Shown here piece by piece: positions 26,399-34,372 of a stretch of 52,347 bases of DNA. The translations under genes and the position numbers were made by a program. Origin of the DNA: Arcticibacter svalbardensis MN12-7 (GTDB taxonomy: Bacteria; Bacteroidota; Bacteroidia; Sphingobacteriales; Sphingobacteriaceae); contig NZ_AQPN01000095.1 of NCBI RefSeq assembly GCF_000403135.1, positions 1 through 52,347 of the forward strand, given 5' to 3'. The notes below the pieces were generated by a model that was not told where the DNA came from, did no database searches, and worked only from the letters and a program-made list of their open reading frames with translations. The stretch's first letter is position 1, and every line of letters begins with the position of its first letter.

Positions 26399-26614
26399 CT
26401 TTTAAAATACGAGAACTGTTCAATGTCAGTAAATAAAGCTATTTGTCCAGATATAGTAATGATTGTCATTGTCTGAATGTAGTTTGTGTTATATTTGAAG
26501 AATTCAAGGCTGGACCTAGCTGAATTTTTTAAACGGGTTGATGCCGCTTTGGCTAATTTTGCAAAAAGGGGTATTGTTAGAATAGATACTTACTTAAACA
26601 AAAAAAATTTCGCT

Positions 26615-28459
26615 ATGCAGCTCCATTATATATGGGTAAAGGATTTTAAGAACATAAAGGCTCAAGGATTTTCTTTCTCCGACCGTTTTAAGGTCAGTTA
26701 TGATCCTGATGAGAAGGTGCTAGAGATTATAGATAACCCCCTAGATATTTCCAATTTCTTTCCTGGAAATGTGAATTCGGTTACCGGGGTAATAGGTGCA
26801 AACGGAGCTGGAAAATCTAACTTGTTTGAGTTTATTAAGTATATGCTTGCCTCTTTCAGCCCAGGTGGTAGTACGGTGTTTGATGATCTGAGCGCTATTG
26901 TTGTATTCGACAAATGTATTTGCATACAATTAAACATCCCGTTGGAGAATGAGAACGAGTTGGCACAACAGGGTTATGAGATACTGCGGTTTAAGGATTC
27001 GCTACCAAATCTATTAGAAGGTACAGAAGTTGATACTCCTGATTTCCTGAGAGATGGTCATCCACTTTATGAAAATTCATATATTTTTTACTCGAATATC
27101 TTTGATCACCGTGAAGAGTACCACCTTTTTGAATTGATGGACATTTCAACAAATCATTTGGTGTCTTCGGACCTGCTGAACCATCGGTACAATAACTATG
27201 ATACCTTGTTTCCGAAATCGGAGATCGACAGCTTGACTGCATTTCGGATCATGGAGACAGAAAGGCAGCTCGATTTTCTAGCTGATAGGGGACATAGCCT
27301 TCCTTTTAAACTTCCCAGTTCAGTTATCATCCAGGTGGACAATAAACACAATAAATACTTCAAAGGGTATTCAAGTATACTGGAGGAAAACGGCCTGACT
27401 GCTTTTGATAAAATAATTTACAAACCCTGGGGCGATATGGGTTCTGATGATGAGGAGAGCCTTAAGCTTATTTACCGTAGGATGTTTGTGTACAAACTGA
27501 CTATTATGCTCCAGCTGAGAAGGCCGGATCTGTTTCTCTTAGTAAGAGAAGATGATTTCAGTGATTTTATTTTTAATGATAGCTACGAGCGCTTTGCCAT
27601 GCTGATGCCGGAAGAGTTCGCGGAACAGCTGAAGAGTTTTCTCAAAACCTTTGACCTTCTTTTGAAGGTATCTTTAGCAAGAAAGCGCTTGGGCAAGTAT
27701 GACTCTCAGTTTGAGTATTATGATGTCATTGATACTCCATTGAACGAGGCAACCCTCCCCCTAGTGCTGGAGTTTTTTAGGAGCTACAATAAGCTGATCG
27801 GTATTTTCTCTTTCCTAGCCTTCCACTGGGAAGGTTTGAGTTCTGGAGAGCAGGCGGTCTTCAATATTTATTCTAGGTTTCACTACGCCTTCCAGAACAA
27901 TGTGGTGACCAAAAGCCGCCATGTAGTGATCATGCTGGATGAACCTGAATCCAGCCTTCACCCTGCTTCGCAAAGCAAACTGCTGAATGACCTACTAATG
28001 TTTTTTTCACAAAACCTTCCCAGTAAGACCATCCAGCTGATTGTAACTTCGCATTCTCCTTTCTTAGTCTCTGACCTTCCAAAGACTATGATCAATTTTT
28101 TGGATCGTGACGCTGAGGGGAACTGTGTAGTTGAAGGTGCTGCATATCTGAATGCGCCAGCAACAGAACCGGCTTATGAGCGTATAAAAAGTTCCTTACT
28201 TAAAGCCTTTAAAAACATGCCTGGCCTGGAGCTCCCACAAAAGGATAAACGTATTTTCGAGCTGCGTAGATATGAGCATGCGAATGAGGCAGCAGGAATA
28301 AAGAAACGTGAGATGTTTAATGAAGGTGGGGAGATTGATATTTTCAAACGGCTAGGTTTTAAGCCAGTTTTCTTTGGAGAAACGATCATAGGAGAGGCCC
28401 GCCCGAACCTAATTTACATGGTCACCTTCGATGATATGGCCGCGCACGGCCAGCACTGA
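26615..28459 (+). CDS. AAA ATPase fused at its C-terminus to a NIPSNAP fragment
   Basis: A 614-residue chimeric product. Residues 1-505 are an AAA/ABC-type ATPase of the OLD/RecF-like group: Walker A GANGAGKS at 61-68, signature-like GLSSGEQAVF, Walker B VIMLDEPESSLHP with D442 and E443, and the switch histidine in VTSHSPFLVSDLP. At about nucleotide 28130 (after AEGNCVV) it stops resembling an ATPase and continues as the C-terminal half of a NIPSNAP protein (EPAYERIKSSLLKAF, then RIFELRRYE, then KPVFFGETIIG). The usual ATPase C-terminal region is missing. I use ATG 26615 (MQLHYIWVKDFKNIK), the normal ATPase start; a GTG at 26486 would add 43 residues. OLD-type ATPases usually work with a nuclease domain or partner, none of which is next to it. 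Confidence 0.8.
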   Translation: MQLHYIWVKDFKNIKAQGFSFSDRFKVSYDPDEKVLEIIDNPLDISNFFPGNVNSVTGVIGANGAGKSNLFEFIKYMLASFSPGGSTVFDDLSAIVVFDKCICIQLNIPLENENELAQQGYEILRFKDSLPNLLEGTEVDTPDFLRDGHPLYENSYIFYSNIFDHREEYHLFELMDISTNHLVSSDLLNHRYNNYDTLFPKSEIDSLTAFRIMETERQLDFLADRGHSLPFKLPSSVIIQVDNKHNKYFKGYSSILEENGLTAFDKIIYKPWGDMGSDDEESLKLIYRRMFVYKLTIMLQLRRPDLFLLVREDDFSDFIFNDSYERFAMLMPEEFAEQLKSFLKTFDLLLKVSLARKRLGKYDSQFEYYDVIDTPLNEATLPLVLEFFRSYNKLIGIFSFLAFHWEGLSSGEQAVFNIYSRFHYAFQNNVVTKSRHVVIMLDEPESSLHPASQSKLLNDLLMFFSQNLPSKTIQLIVTSHSPFLVSDLPKTMINFLDRDAEGNCVVEGAAYLNAPATEPAYERIKSSLLKAFKNMPGLELPQKDKRIFELRRYEHANEAAGIKKREMFNEGGEIDIFKRLGFKPVFFGETIIGEARPNLIYMVTFDDMAAHGQH

Positions 28460-28581
28460 AATCTTTTGGTGCTGATCCCGAATGGAAGAAAATAAGTGTA
28501 ATTCCGGAATATGCAAACTCAAAGCTTGTATCTAAGATTACGTCTACATTTCTTCAGCCTACGGAGTATTCACAGATCTAG
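28130..28581 (+). pseudogene. NIPSNAP-family gene, 5'-truncated and frameshifted
   Basis: The C-terminal part of a NIPSNAP-family protein, about 150 codons. The N-terminal half is replaced by the AAA ATPase. The family stretches KRIFELRRYE, EIDIFKRLGFKPVFFGETI and PNLIYMVTFDDMAAHGQH are clear. The frame stops at TGA 28457-28459, but if one G is restored (CACTGG instead of CACTGA) the next frame continues the family sequence KSFGADPEWKKISVIPEYA and ends at TAG 28579-28581. So there are two lesions: a junction at about 28.13 kb and a one-base deletion at 28458-28459. The junction position is accurate only to about 15 bp. Confidence 0.82.
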
Positions 28582-28606
28582 TGGCCGTAGTAAATAAGGT
28601 TATTAA

Positions 28607-28885
28607 TTATGCACCAGCTTTGATGATTGTTTCATTGGTTGCCATTGCAATATAGTTTGAAGTATCGAAAAATGTAGGCTCATCGGGATAGACCTTTGTT
28701 AGATAATTTTCTGATGTGAAGGCCAACCGGATCTGCTTGACATCGAAGATTTCTATATTCTTAACGGAGGGAATTTTTGGGGTGCTAGTGTTGAGGGAAA
28801 GCTTTGCGGGACCATTGCCCTTTTGCGTTACCGAAAAGGCATGCTCAATTATGTTTAATTTAATAATAAGGTCCTGTAGAAACAT
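28607..28885 (-). CDS. Hypothetical 92-residue protein, possible gene fragment
   Basis: Not recognised. MFLQDLIIKLNIIEHAF begins a sequence with a natural amino-acid mix (QIRLAFTSENYLTKVYPDEP and FFDTSNYIAMATNETI). It reads like the end of a larger protein, and there is an in-frame stop 12 bp before its ATG. It sits in the 410-bp gap between the NIPSNAP remnant and the sigma factor gene, so it may be another leftover of the same rearrangement. An ORF on the opposite strand in the same place looks less protein-like. Confidence 0.4.
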   Translation of the reverse strand: MFLQDLIIKLNIIEHAFSVTQKGNGPAKLSLNTSTPKIPSVKNIEIFDVKQIRLAFTSENYLTKVYPDEPTFFDTSNYIAMATNETIIKAGA

Positions 28886-28955
28886 CCCTATTACAGGTCA
28901 AGAATTCGCGCATCGGTTAATAATTATAAAACATACACAATATATTCAGCTAACA

Positions 28956-28987
28956 TTTGAGTTTGAACTTGCAGAAGTTTAAACTCA
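28956..28987 (+). promoter_or_regulatory. 14-bp hairpin directly before the ECF sigma start
   Basis: TTGAGTTTGAACTT (28956-28969) and AAGTTTAAACTCAA (28974-28987) pair at 13 of 14 positions with a GCAG tetraloop; the remaining position is G-U in RNA, so the transcript would be fully paired. The stem ends 4 nt before the ATG at 28992 and so covers the ribosome-binding region. It could control translation of the sigma factor, or be a dyad operator in DNA. Confidence 0.6.
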
Positions 28988-28991
28988 AGAT

Positions 28992-29564
28992 ATGTCAACT
29001 ACCTGTTCTCAAACTTTTTTAGATTTAATAATCCTTAGAAAGGATGACGAAGCTTATGTATTTCTTCATTCACAATATCATCACCTCCTCACAACATTTG
29101 CAAAAGGATATTTGCGGTATAAAGAGCCCTCTGAAGAGATTGTTAATGACGTGCTTTTTAAAGTTTGGTCAAAAAAGGGGAAGGTGAGTGAAATAGACAA
29201 TTTGCGTCTTTACCTTTTTTCTTCCGTCAGAAATGAATGTTTAACACAACTTGCGAAACATCAAAGGGAGAAAAATTTCAACATCAATCTCAAATTTAAT
29301 GAATGCAGTTTGGATGACCCTGAAAGCATTTTTATATCCTCTGAATTGGGTATTAAGATCAAGGAGACCATCAATGATCTTCCTCCAAGATGTAAACAGA
29401 TTTATGAATTGATAAAGATTGATGGTAAAAGGAATAAAGATGTGGCAGAACTACTTGGTATTTCTATTAATACGATTGATGCCCAGCTTGCGATTGCCTT
29501 GAAAAGACTGCTAAGTACTGTTGAAATTTTCAAAGAAACTGGAATCTATAAAAGGATAAAGTAG
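28992..29564 (+). CDS. ECF RNA polymerase sigma factor (FecI-like)
   Basis: A 190-residue sigma-70 family factor of the extracytoplasmic group found with SusCD loci. Region 2 spans about 25-90 (YLRYKEPSEEIVNDVLFKVW, then LYLFSSVRNECL), and region 4 about 125-175 (DLPPRCKQIYELIKIDG, ELLGISINTIDAQLAIALKR), with its HTH. It should direct transcription of the SusC operon downstream when released by the FecR-type anti-sigma factor. The ATG at 28992 follows a hairpin that would hide the ribosome-binding site. It is 275 bp upstream of the fecR-like gene. Confidence 0.92.
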   Translation: MSTTCSQTFLDLIILRKDDEAYVFLHSQYHHLLTTFAKGYLRYKEPSEEIVNDVLFKVWSKKGKVSEIDNLRLYLFSSVRNECLTQLAKHQREKNFNINLKFNECSLDDPESIFISSELGIKIKETINDLPPRCKQIYELIKIDGKRNKDVAELLGISINTIDAQLAIALKRLLSTVEIFKETGIYKRIK

Positions 29565-29838
29565 TTTTTCTACTGAAAAGACCGGTAGAAATTAAGATCC
29601 CGGCTCACCGTTCAATCTAAGATTAATTAGATTGATTCCCCTCATAAGCATTATAAATCCAGCCTTCCTTCGGGTCCTCTATCTAAAAAGGCCATATTTT
29701 ATCACTCAGAAGCAATTCCGTCTTCACTCAATCTTTCCCCGAAGAGTATCACCGTAAAAAATTAATTAAAAAAAATTAACGGCACGCTTAGTAGAATCAG
29801 GCTTTTGATTAGTCTTATGGTAAAAGAGGTTAATTAAA
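29565..29838. other. Sigma-FecR gap with two short hairpins
   Basis: No gene is seen. Two inverted repeats lie near the left end: TTTCTAC (29567-29573) with GTAGAAA (29585-29591), and CAATCTAA (29613-29620) with TTAGATTG (29627-29634), the latter a perfect 8-bp stem. Neither is followed by a T-run. They may attenuate read-through from the sigma gene. The AT-rich right half probably carries the fecR promoter. Confidence 0.4.
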
Positions 29839-30864
29839 ATGAGTGAAAATGAAAGAGTGTGGCTATTGATGGCTAAAAAGATGACGCAATCAATAGAACA
29901 CTCAGAATTAAAAGAACTTGAAGAGATTTTAGCTAATAATCCTGAGTTATGGTACTCCTTCGAGATGCTGGAAGCTTCAAACGAATTGGAAGCTGCTCTC
30001 GAGAAATTTATGACTGAACCCAGGGCTCTTTTACAAAGTGCAAATGCCTCATTTAAAGAGGATGTAATCGCTACGGTTTCAGACAAAAGTGCCAAATCTA
30101 CCACCACATTTGCTTCAATCAAAATGGTAATGGCGATCGCTTTTGCAGTAGTCATTTCATTAATTGGCTTCTTTAATTATGATAGCCTGAAAGTTTATAC
30201 TTTATCAATGAATGAAATAATTACGCCAAGGGGTACGAAGTCACAATTACAGCTACCTGATGGAACAAAAATTATTTTGAACGCTGGAAGTAAGCTTCAA
30301 TACTCGAAACACTACGGTAAAAGCGAACGGGAGGTTTATTTGACTGGCGAGGCTTACTTTGAAGTTAAGCATGATGCAAAACGTCCCTTTATCGTGCATA
30401 CTTCGCAAGCAGATATAAAAGATTTGGGAACCATTTTTAATGTGAAAGCCTTTGATGAGCTGTTAGAAACCATACTTGTTGAAGGTGTTGTAGAAATTTA
30501 TCCCAAAAAAATGGGACAGAAAAAAATACGCATGATGCCTTTGGAAAAAGTAGTCATAACAACAGCATGGTTTGATAAAGGCCCTGAGATCAGTGTAGTG
30601 GTACCCGATGTCCAAACTAAGGAAATAGTAGAAACCGCATGGATCAATGATAAGCTGATTTTTAGAGATAAACGGTTTGAAGATCTTTCAAAAGAATTGG
30701 AACGCAGATTTAATGTAAAAATATATTTCAAGAGAAATGCCATCAAAGAATATCGCCTGACTGGTGTTTTTACAAATGAGAACATCAATGAGGCGATGAG
30801 TCTTTTAAAAGTAATAGCAAACATAAATTATACAATCAACGAAGATGAAATCATTATTGAATAA
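29839..30864 (+). CDS. FecR-type anti-sigma factor
   Basis: A 341-residue inner-membrane regulator that holds the ECF sigma factor until the SusC transducer signals. The N-terminal cytoplasmic part is residues 1-94, a single membrane segment is at about 95-113 (IKMVMAIAFAVVISLIG), the periplasmic FecR domain is at about 125-235 (ITPRGTKSQLQLPDGTKI, LTGEAYFEVKHD), and the C-terminal DUF4974/STN-like domain at about 270-341 (FEDLSKELERRFNVKIYF). Sigma, FecR, SusC order is the classic trans-envelope signalling arrangement. The GGGGA/TCCCC inverted repeat at 30899-30919 is in the leader of the following susC gene. Confidence 0.93.
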   Translation: MSENERVWLLMAKKMTQSIEHSELKELEEILANNPELWYSFEMLEASNELEAALEKFMTEPRALLQSANASFKEDVIATVSDKSAKSTTTFASIKMVMAIAFAVVISLIGFFNYDSLKVYTLSMNEIITPRGTKSQLQLPDGTKIILNAGSKLQYSKHYGKSEREVYLTGEAYFEVKHDAKRPFIVHTSQADIKDLGTIFNVKAFDELLETILVEGVVEIYPKKMGQKKIRMMPLEKVVITTAWFDKGPEISVVVPDVQTKEIVETAWINDKLIFRDKRFEDLSKELERRFNVKIYFKRNAIKEYRLTGVFTNENINEAMSLLKVIANINYTINEDEIIIE

Positions 30865-30955
30865 TAAGTCCGGTTAGAGAAACCAAGCATCGTAAAAAGG
30901 GGAATGCTCTAACACTCCCCCCAAGTTTATTTATTTTATTGAAGAGACACTGGAA

Positions 30956-33900
30956 ATGACCTTCAAAAAAACCATAAAATACAAAAGTATGAAAAAAATA
31001 TTACTGCCCACTCTTGGTATTCTACCTAAGATTGGTAAGGAGTTCGTATCAAATCTTAAATTTACTTTATTAGCCATTTTTGTACTGTGTTTACACCTAT
31101 CGCTATCTGCAAAAGCCTATTCACAAAAAGAGATTAAAAAGGAGCTTAATTTCAAAAGGATAAAATTTAAAGAAGCATTAATAAAAATTGAGTCTGTTAG
31201 TGAATTTAAATTTTTTTATAATTCCGACAAGATCCCTACCGAAAGCTGGGTTTCCTTACAAGCTCCAGCCCATACGGCAATTGGTGCCATTCTCACCAAA
31301 TTGCTGGACCCTTTAGATGTTACTTTTGAAGAACTATCCGGAAATGTCATAGCGCTTTCTACCCGTGATAACCTAATTGGCAACAATAAATTAGCACCAA
31401 TAACTGGAATTGTTAAAGACGAAAAGGGCGAAACCATACCAGGCGTAACTATTAAAGTAAAAGGCAGTACTATTGGAACGCTTACAAACAGTAATGGCGA
31501 ATTCAAGATCAATGCACCTGAGTATTCTACCTTAGTATTTAGTTATTTGGGATTTGAGAACTTAGAGGTTAAAGTAAACCAGGAGGTCGAATTAAACATT
31601 ATTCTCAAAGAAAGTAGCAACGCACTTAAGGAGGTTGTGGTAGTAGGATATGGCAAACAAGCTAAAGCACTTACTACTTCCTCCATATCGACCTTGAATG
31701 GAAATGATATTGTAAGGTCTCCGGTAGGAAATATCAATAATTCAATAGCTGGGAGAGTATCAGGCGTATTGACTTTTCAATCTAGTGGAGAGCCGGGAGC
31801 CGATGCCTCTTCAATACGGGTCAGAGGTGTTGGAACAAATGGATCAAGCAACGATGCATTAACAATCGTTGACGGGATCCAAAGACCTTTTTCGCAGCTC
31901 AATCCTGAAGAAATTGAAACGATTACCATTTTAAAAGATGCAGCTGCTATTGCTCCCTATGGTTTAGCTGGTGCAAACGGTGTGGTTTTGGTCACGACAA
32001 AAAGAGGTAAGGCCGGTAAGGTATCTCTGAATTTTGATACCTGGTATGGCGTGCAGCAACCCACACGGTTTCCTGACTATCTCAATTCATACGATTATGC
32101 CAGTACACTAAACATTGCTAGTGCAAACGCAGGCTTACCCGCCCCTTACTCAGATGAGGTTTTACAGAAATACAAAGACCACTCTGATCCCGATCATTAC
32201 CCTGATCATGATTGGTTACGTGAGGTCATTGATTTCGCTGCACCCATGACCTCTCAACACTTAACGTTTACCGGAGGATCAGAAAAAGTTAGGTTTTTCA
32301 GTTCTTTAGGTAATCTTTACCAACAAGGTTCTGTAGATGCTATCAATTATTCACGTTATAATTTTGCAACAAATGTTGATGTCAATGCAACCAACTCCAC
32401 CATTATTTCATTTGATATTAAAGGTAGTTTAGAAGTTACTAAAAACCCAGGCTCTACAACTGGAACTCAAATTTACACCTCGGTAACAAAGAATGCACCA
32501 CTGCTTAATACCCCTTTAAAATTCTCTAATGGTCTCCCTGGTAACTCCTTATTGCCATCCATAAACGAAAGCGGATACAACAGGAATAACACCAATATTT
32601 TATTTACCCAACTTTCGATTAAACAGGATTTGAAGTTTATTCAGGGATTATCGTTAAAAGGAGTAGCCGCTTACGATAAAAATTACAGAAAGAATAAACA
32701 ATGGCAGATACCCTACAGTTTTTATTCACTAAATGCAGCTGACGAATTTATTGCTACCACCGCAGGAGTAGCTTCAACCAGACTCACACAAGGATTTAAC
32801 GAAAATGTTAACATAACCTTACAAGCCTATCTGGATTATAAAAGAACATTTGGCAAACATGATGTAAGTGCGCTTGTGGTTGCAGAGCAGCGTAATGGAG
32901 ACTCAACTTCCTTTAGTGCATCAAGGATAAACTATCAAGTTCCTCTTGATGAGATCAGTCAAGGGAGCTCGAATAAAAATGACTTCGGTAATGAGGGAAC
33001 CTCAAGTAAATCTAAACAACTTGGTTTTGTATATCGGCTGAGCTATGCATTCAATCAAAAATACCTGGCAGAATTTTCAGGAAGATATGATGGGCACTAC
33101 TTCTTTGCACCCGGAAAACGATTTGCATTCTTTCCTGCTGCTTCTTTCGGATGGAGATTATCAGAAGAGTCCTTTATTAAAGATAACATCAGCTGGATTA
33201 ATAATTTAAAACTGCGCACATCATTTGGTAAATCAGGTAATCTTGCTGGTTCTCCCTTTCAGTATTTGAACTCGTATGGTTTAAACAGCAGTTACGTTTT
33301 TGGTGGATCAAACCCAACACAAGTATCAGGAATCTTTGAAAGATCCGAACCTAATATAAACATCACCTGGGAAACTGCTAAGAAGCTGGATATAGGTTTT
33401 GAAGCCAGCTTATTCAATCGAACCTTAAACATCGAGGCAGACTGGTTCAAAGAAAGAAGATCTGATATGTTAGTAGCACCAACTGCTCTATTACCAGTAG
33501 AATATGGTATTGGCGTATCTCAGGTAAATGGTGGCGTAATGGATAATCAAGGCTTTGATTTCAGTGTCAATACGAATCATACATTTGAAAACAAATTAAC
33601 ACTAAACGCTGGTGTGAATTTTTCTTATGCGAAGAACAAGCTGGTCCAGATCTATGAAAATGGATCCACTTTTGACAATGTGAACAGAAGAATTACCGGA
33701 AGGCCTTTAGGAACACAATATGGCTATCAATCTACTGGGTACTTTCAAACGCAGGAAGAAATAGATGCAGCCCCAAAGCAAAATTTCTCAGCTCTGAAAC
33801 CTGGTGATATAAGATATGCAGATCTTAACAATGATGGTGTAATAAATGAAGATGATCAAACGGTGATTGGTAATCCCGCTTTTCCTCAAATAATTTACGG

Positions 33901-34366
33901 ATTAACCTTTAATGCATCCTTTAAAGGTTTTGATCTGGGAATGTTATGGCAAGGAGCAGCACAAAGTAGCTTTCAATTAACTAATGAAGCATCAAATCCT
34001 TTTTTCAATGGTGCTAAAATATTTAGAGAACAATTGGATTACTGGACGCCAGAAAACCGGAATGCTGCGTACCCCATCATTCTTCCTTCCCCAAGCAGTA
34101 ACAGTCAGGTGGTGTCATCATTCTGGCAAAGAGATGGCAAATACCTGCGGTTAAAAAATATTGAACTGGGGTATAATCTGCCAAAACTGCTCATGCAAAA
34201 ACTCAGCATTGGAGGAATCCGAATTTATGCATCAGGACAAAACCTACTTACATTCACTGGCGAGAAATACCTTGATCCTGAAATTGGAGCAAGTGGTGCC
34301 AGTAAACGGGCAAGGTACTATTTCCAGCAAAAAGTGTTTTCATTTGGTATTAACGCTAATTTCTAA
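30956..34366 (+). CDS. SusC/RagA-family TonB-linked outer-membrane transporter
   Basis: An 1136-residue TonB-dependent porin that imports oligomers bound by the SusD lipoprotein. After a signal segment (about 35-53) come an STN signalling domain (about 65-135, KFKEALIKIESVSEFKFF), a carboxypeptidase-regulatory-like domain (about 148-217, TGIVKDEKGETIPGVTIKV), the TonB-box-like LKEVVVVGYG (224-233), the plug domain (IRVRGVGTNGSSND, LKDAAAIAPYGLAGANGVV) and the beta-barrel ending FGINANF. The STN domain fits regulation through the FecR/sigma pair upstream. Start: ATG 30956 is used; ATG 30989 (MKKILLPTLG) is equally good. It is 6 bp upstream of susD. Confidence 0.94.
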   Translation: MTFKKTIKYKSMKKILLPTLGILPKIGKEFVSNLKFTLLAIFVLCLHLSLSAKAYSQKEIKKELNFKRIKFKEALIKIESVSEFKFFYNSDKIPTESWVSLQAPAHTAIGAILTKLLDPLDVTFEELSGNVIALSTRDNLIGNNKLAPITGIVKDEKGETIPGVTIKVKGSTIGTLTNSNGEFKINAPEYSTLVFSYLGFENLEVKVNQEVELNIILKESSNALKEVVVVGYGKQAKALTTSSISTLNGNDIVRSPVGNINNSIAGRVSGVLTFQSSGEPGADASSIRVRGVGTNGSSNDALTIVDGIQRPFSQLNPEEIETITILKDAAAIAPYGLAGANGVVLVTTKRGKAGKVSLNFDTWYGVQQPTRFPDYLNSYDYASTLNIASANAGLPAPYSDEVLQKYKDHSDPDHYPDHDWLREVIDFAAPMTSQHLTFTGGSEKVRFFSSLGNLYQQGSVDAINYSRYNFATNVDVNATNSTIISFDIKGSLEVTKNPGSTTGTQIYTSVTKNAPLLNTPLKFSNGLPGNSLLPSINESGYNRNNTNILFTQLSIKQDLKFIQGLSLKGVAAYDKNYRKNKQWQIPYSFYSLNAADEFIATTAGVASTRLTQGFNENVNITLQAYLDYKRTFGKHDVSALVVAEQRNGDSTSFSASRINYQVPLDEISQGSSNKNDFGNEGTSSKSKQLGFVYRLSYAFNQKYLAEFSGRYDGHYFFAPGKRFAFFPAASFGWRLSEESFIKDNISWINNLKLRTSFGKSGNLAGSPFQYLNSYGLNSSYVFGGSNPTQVSGIFERSEPNINITWETAKKLDIGFEASLFNRTLNIEADWFKERRSDMLVAPTALLPVEYGIGVSQVNGGVMDNQGFDFSVNTNHTFENKLTLNAGVNFSYAKNKLVQIYENGSTFDNVNRRITGRPLGTQYGYQSTGYFQTQEEIDAAPKQNFSALKPGDIRYADLNNDGVINEDDQTVIGNPAFPQIIYGLTFNASFKGFDLGMLWQGAAQSSFQLTNEASNPFFNGAKIFREQLDYWTPENRNAAYPIILPSPSSNSQVVSSFWQRDGKYLRLKNIELGYNLPKLLMQKLSIGGIRIYASGQNLLTFTGEKYLDPEIGASGASKRARYYFQQKVFSFGINANF

Positions 34367-34372
34367 TTTAAC

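Noticed and set aside
28716-28982. 88-codon plus-strand ORF before the sigma factor gene
   Set aside because: It overlaps the more protein-like minus-strand frame and ends inside the hairpin; no family features.
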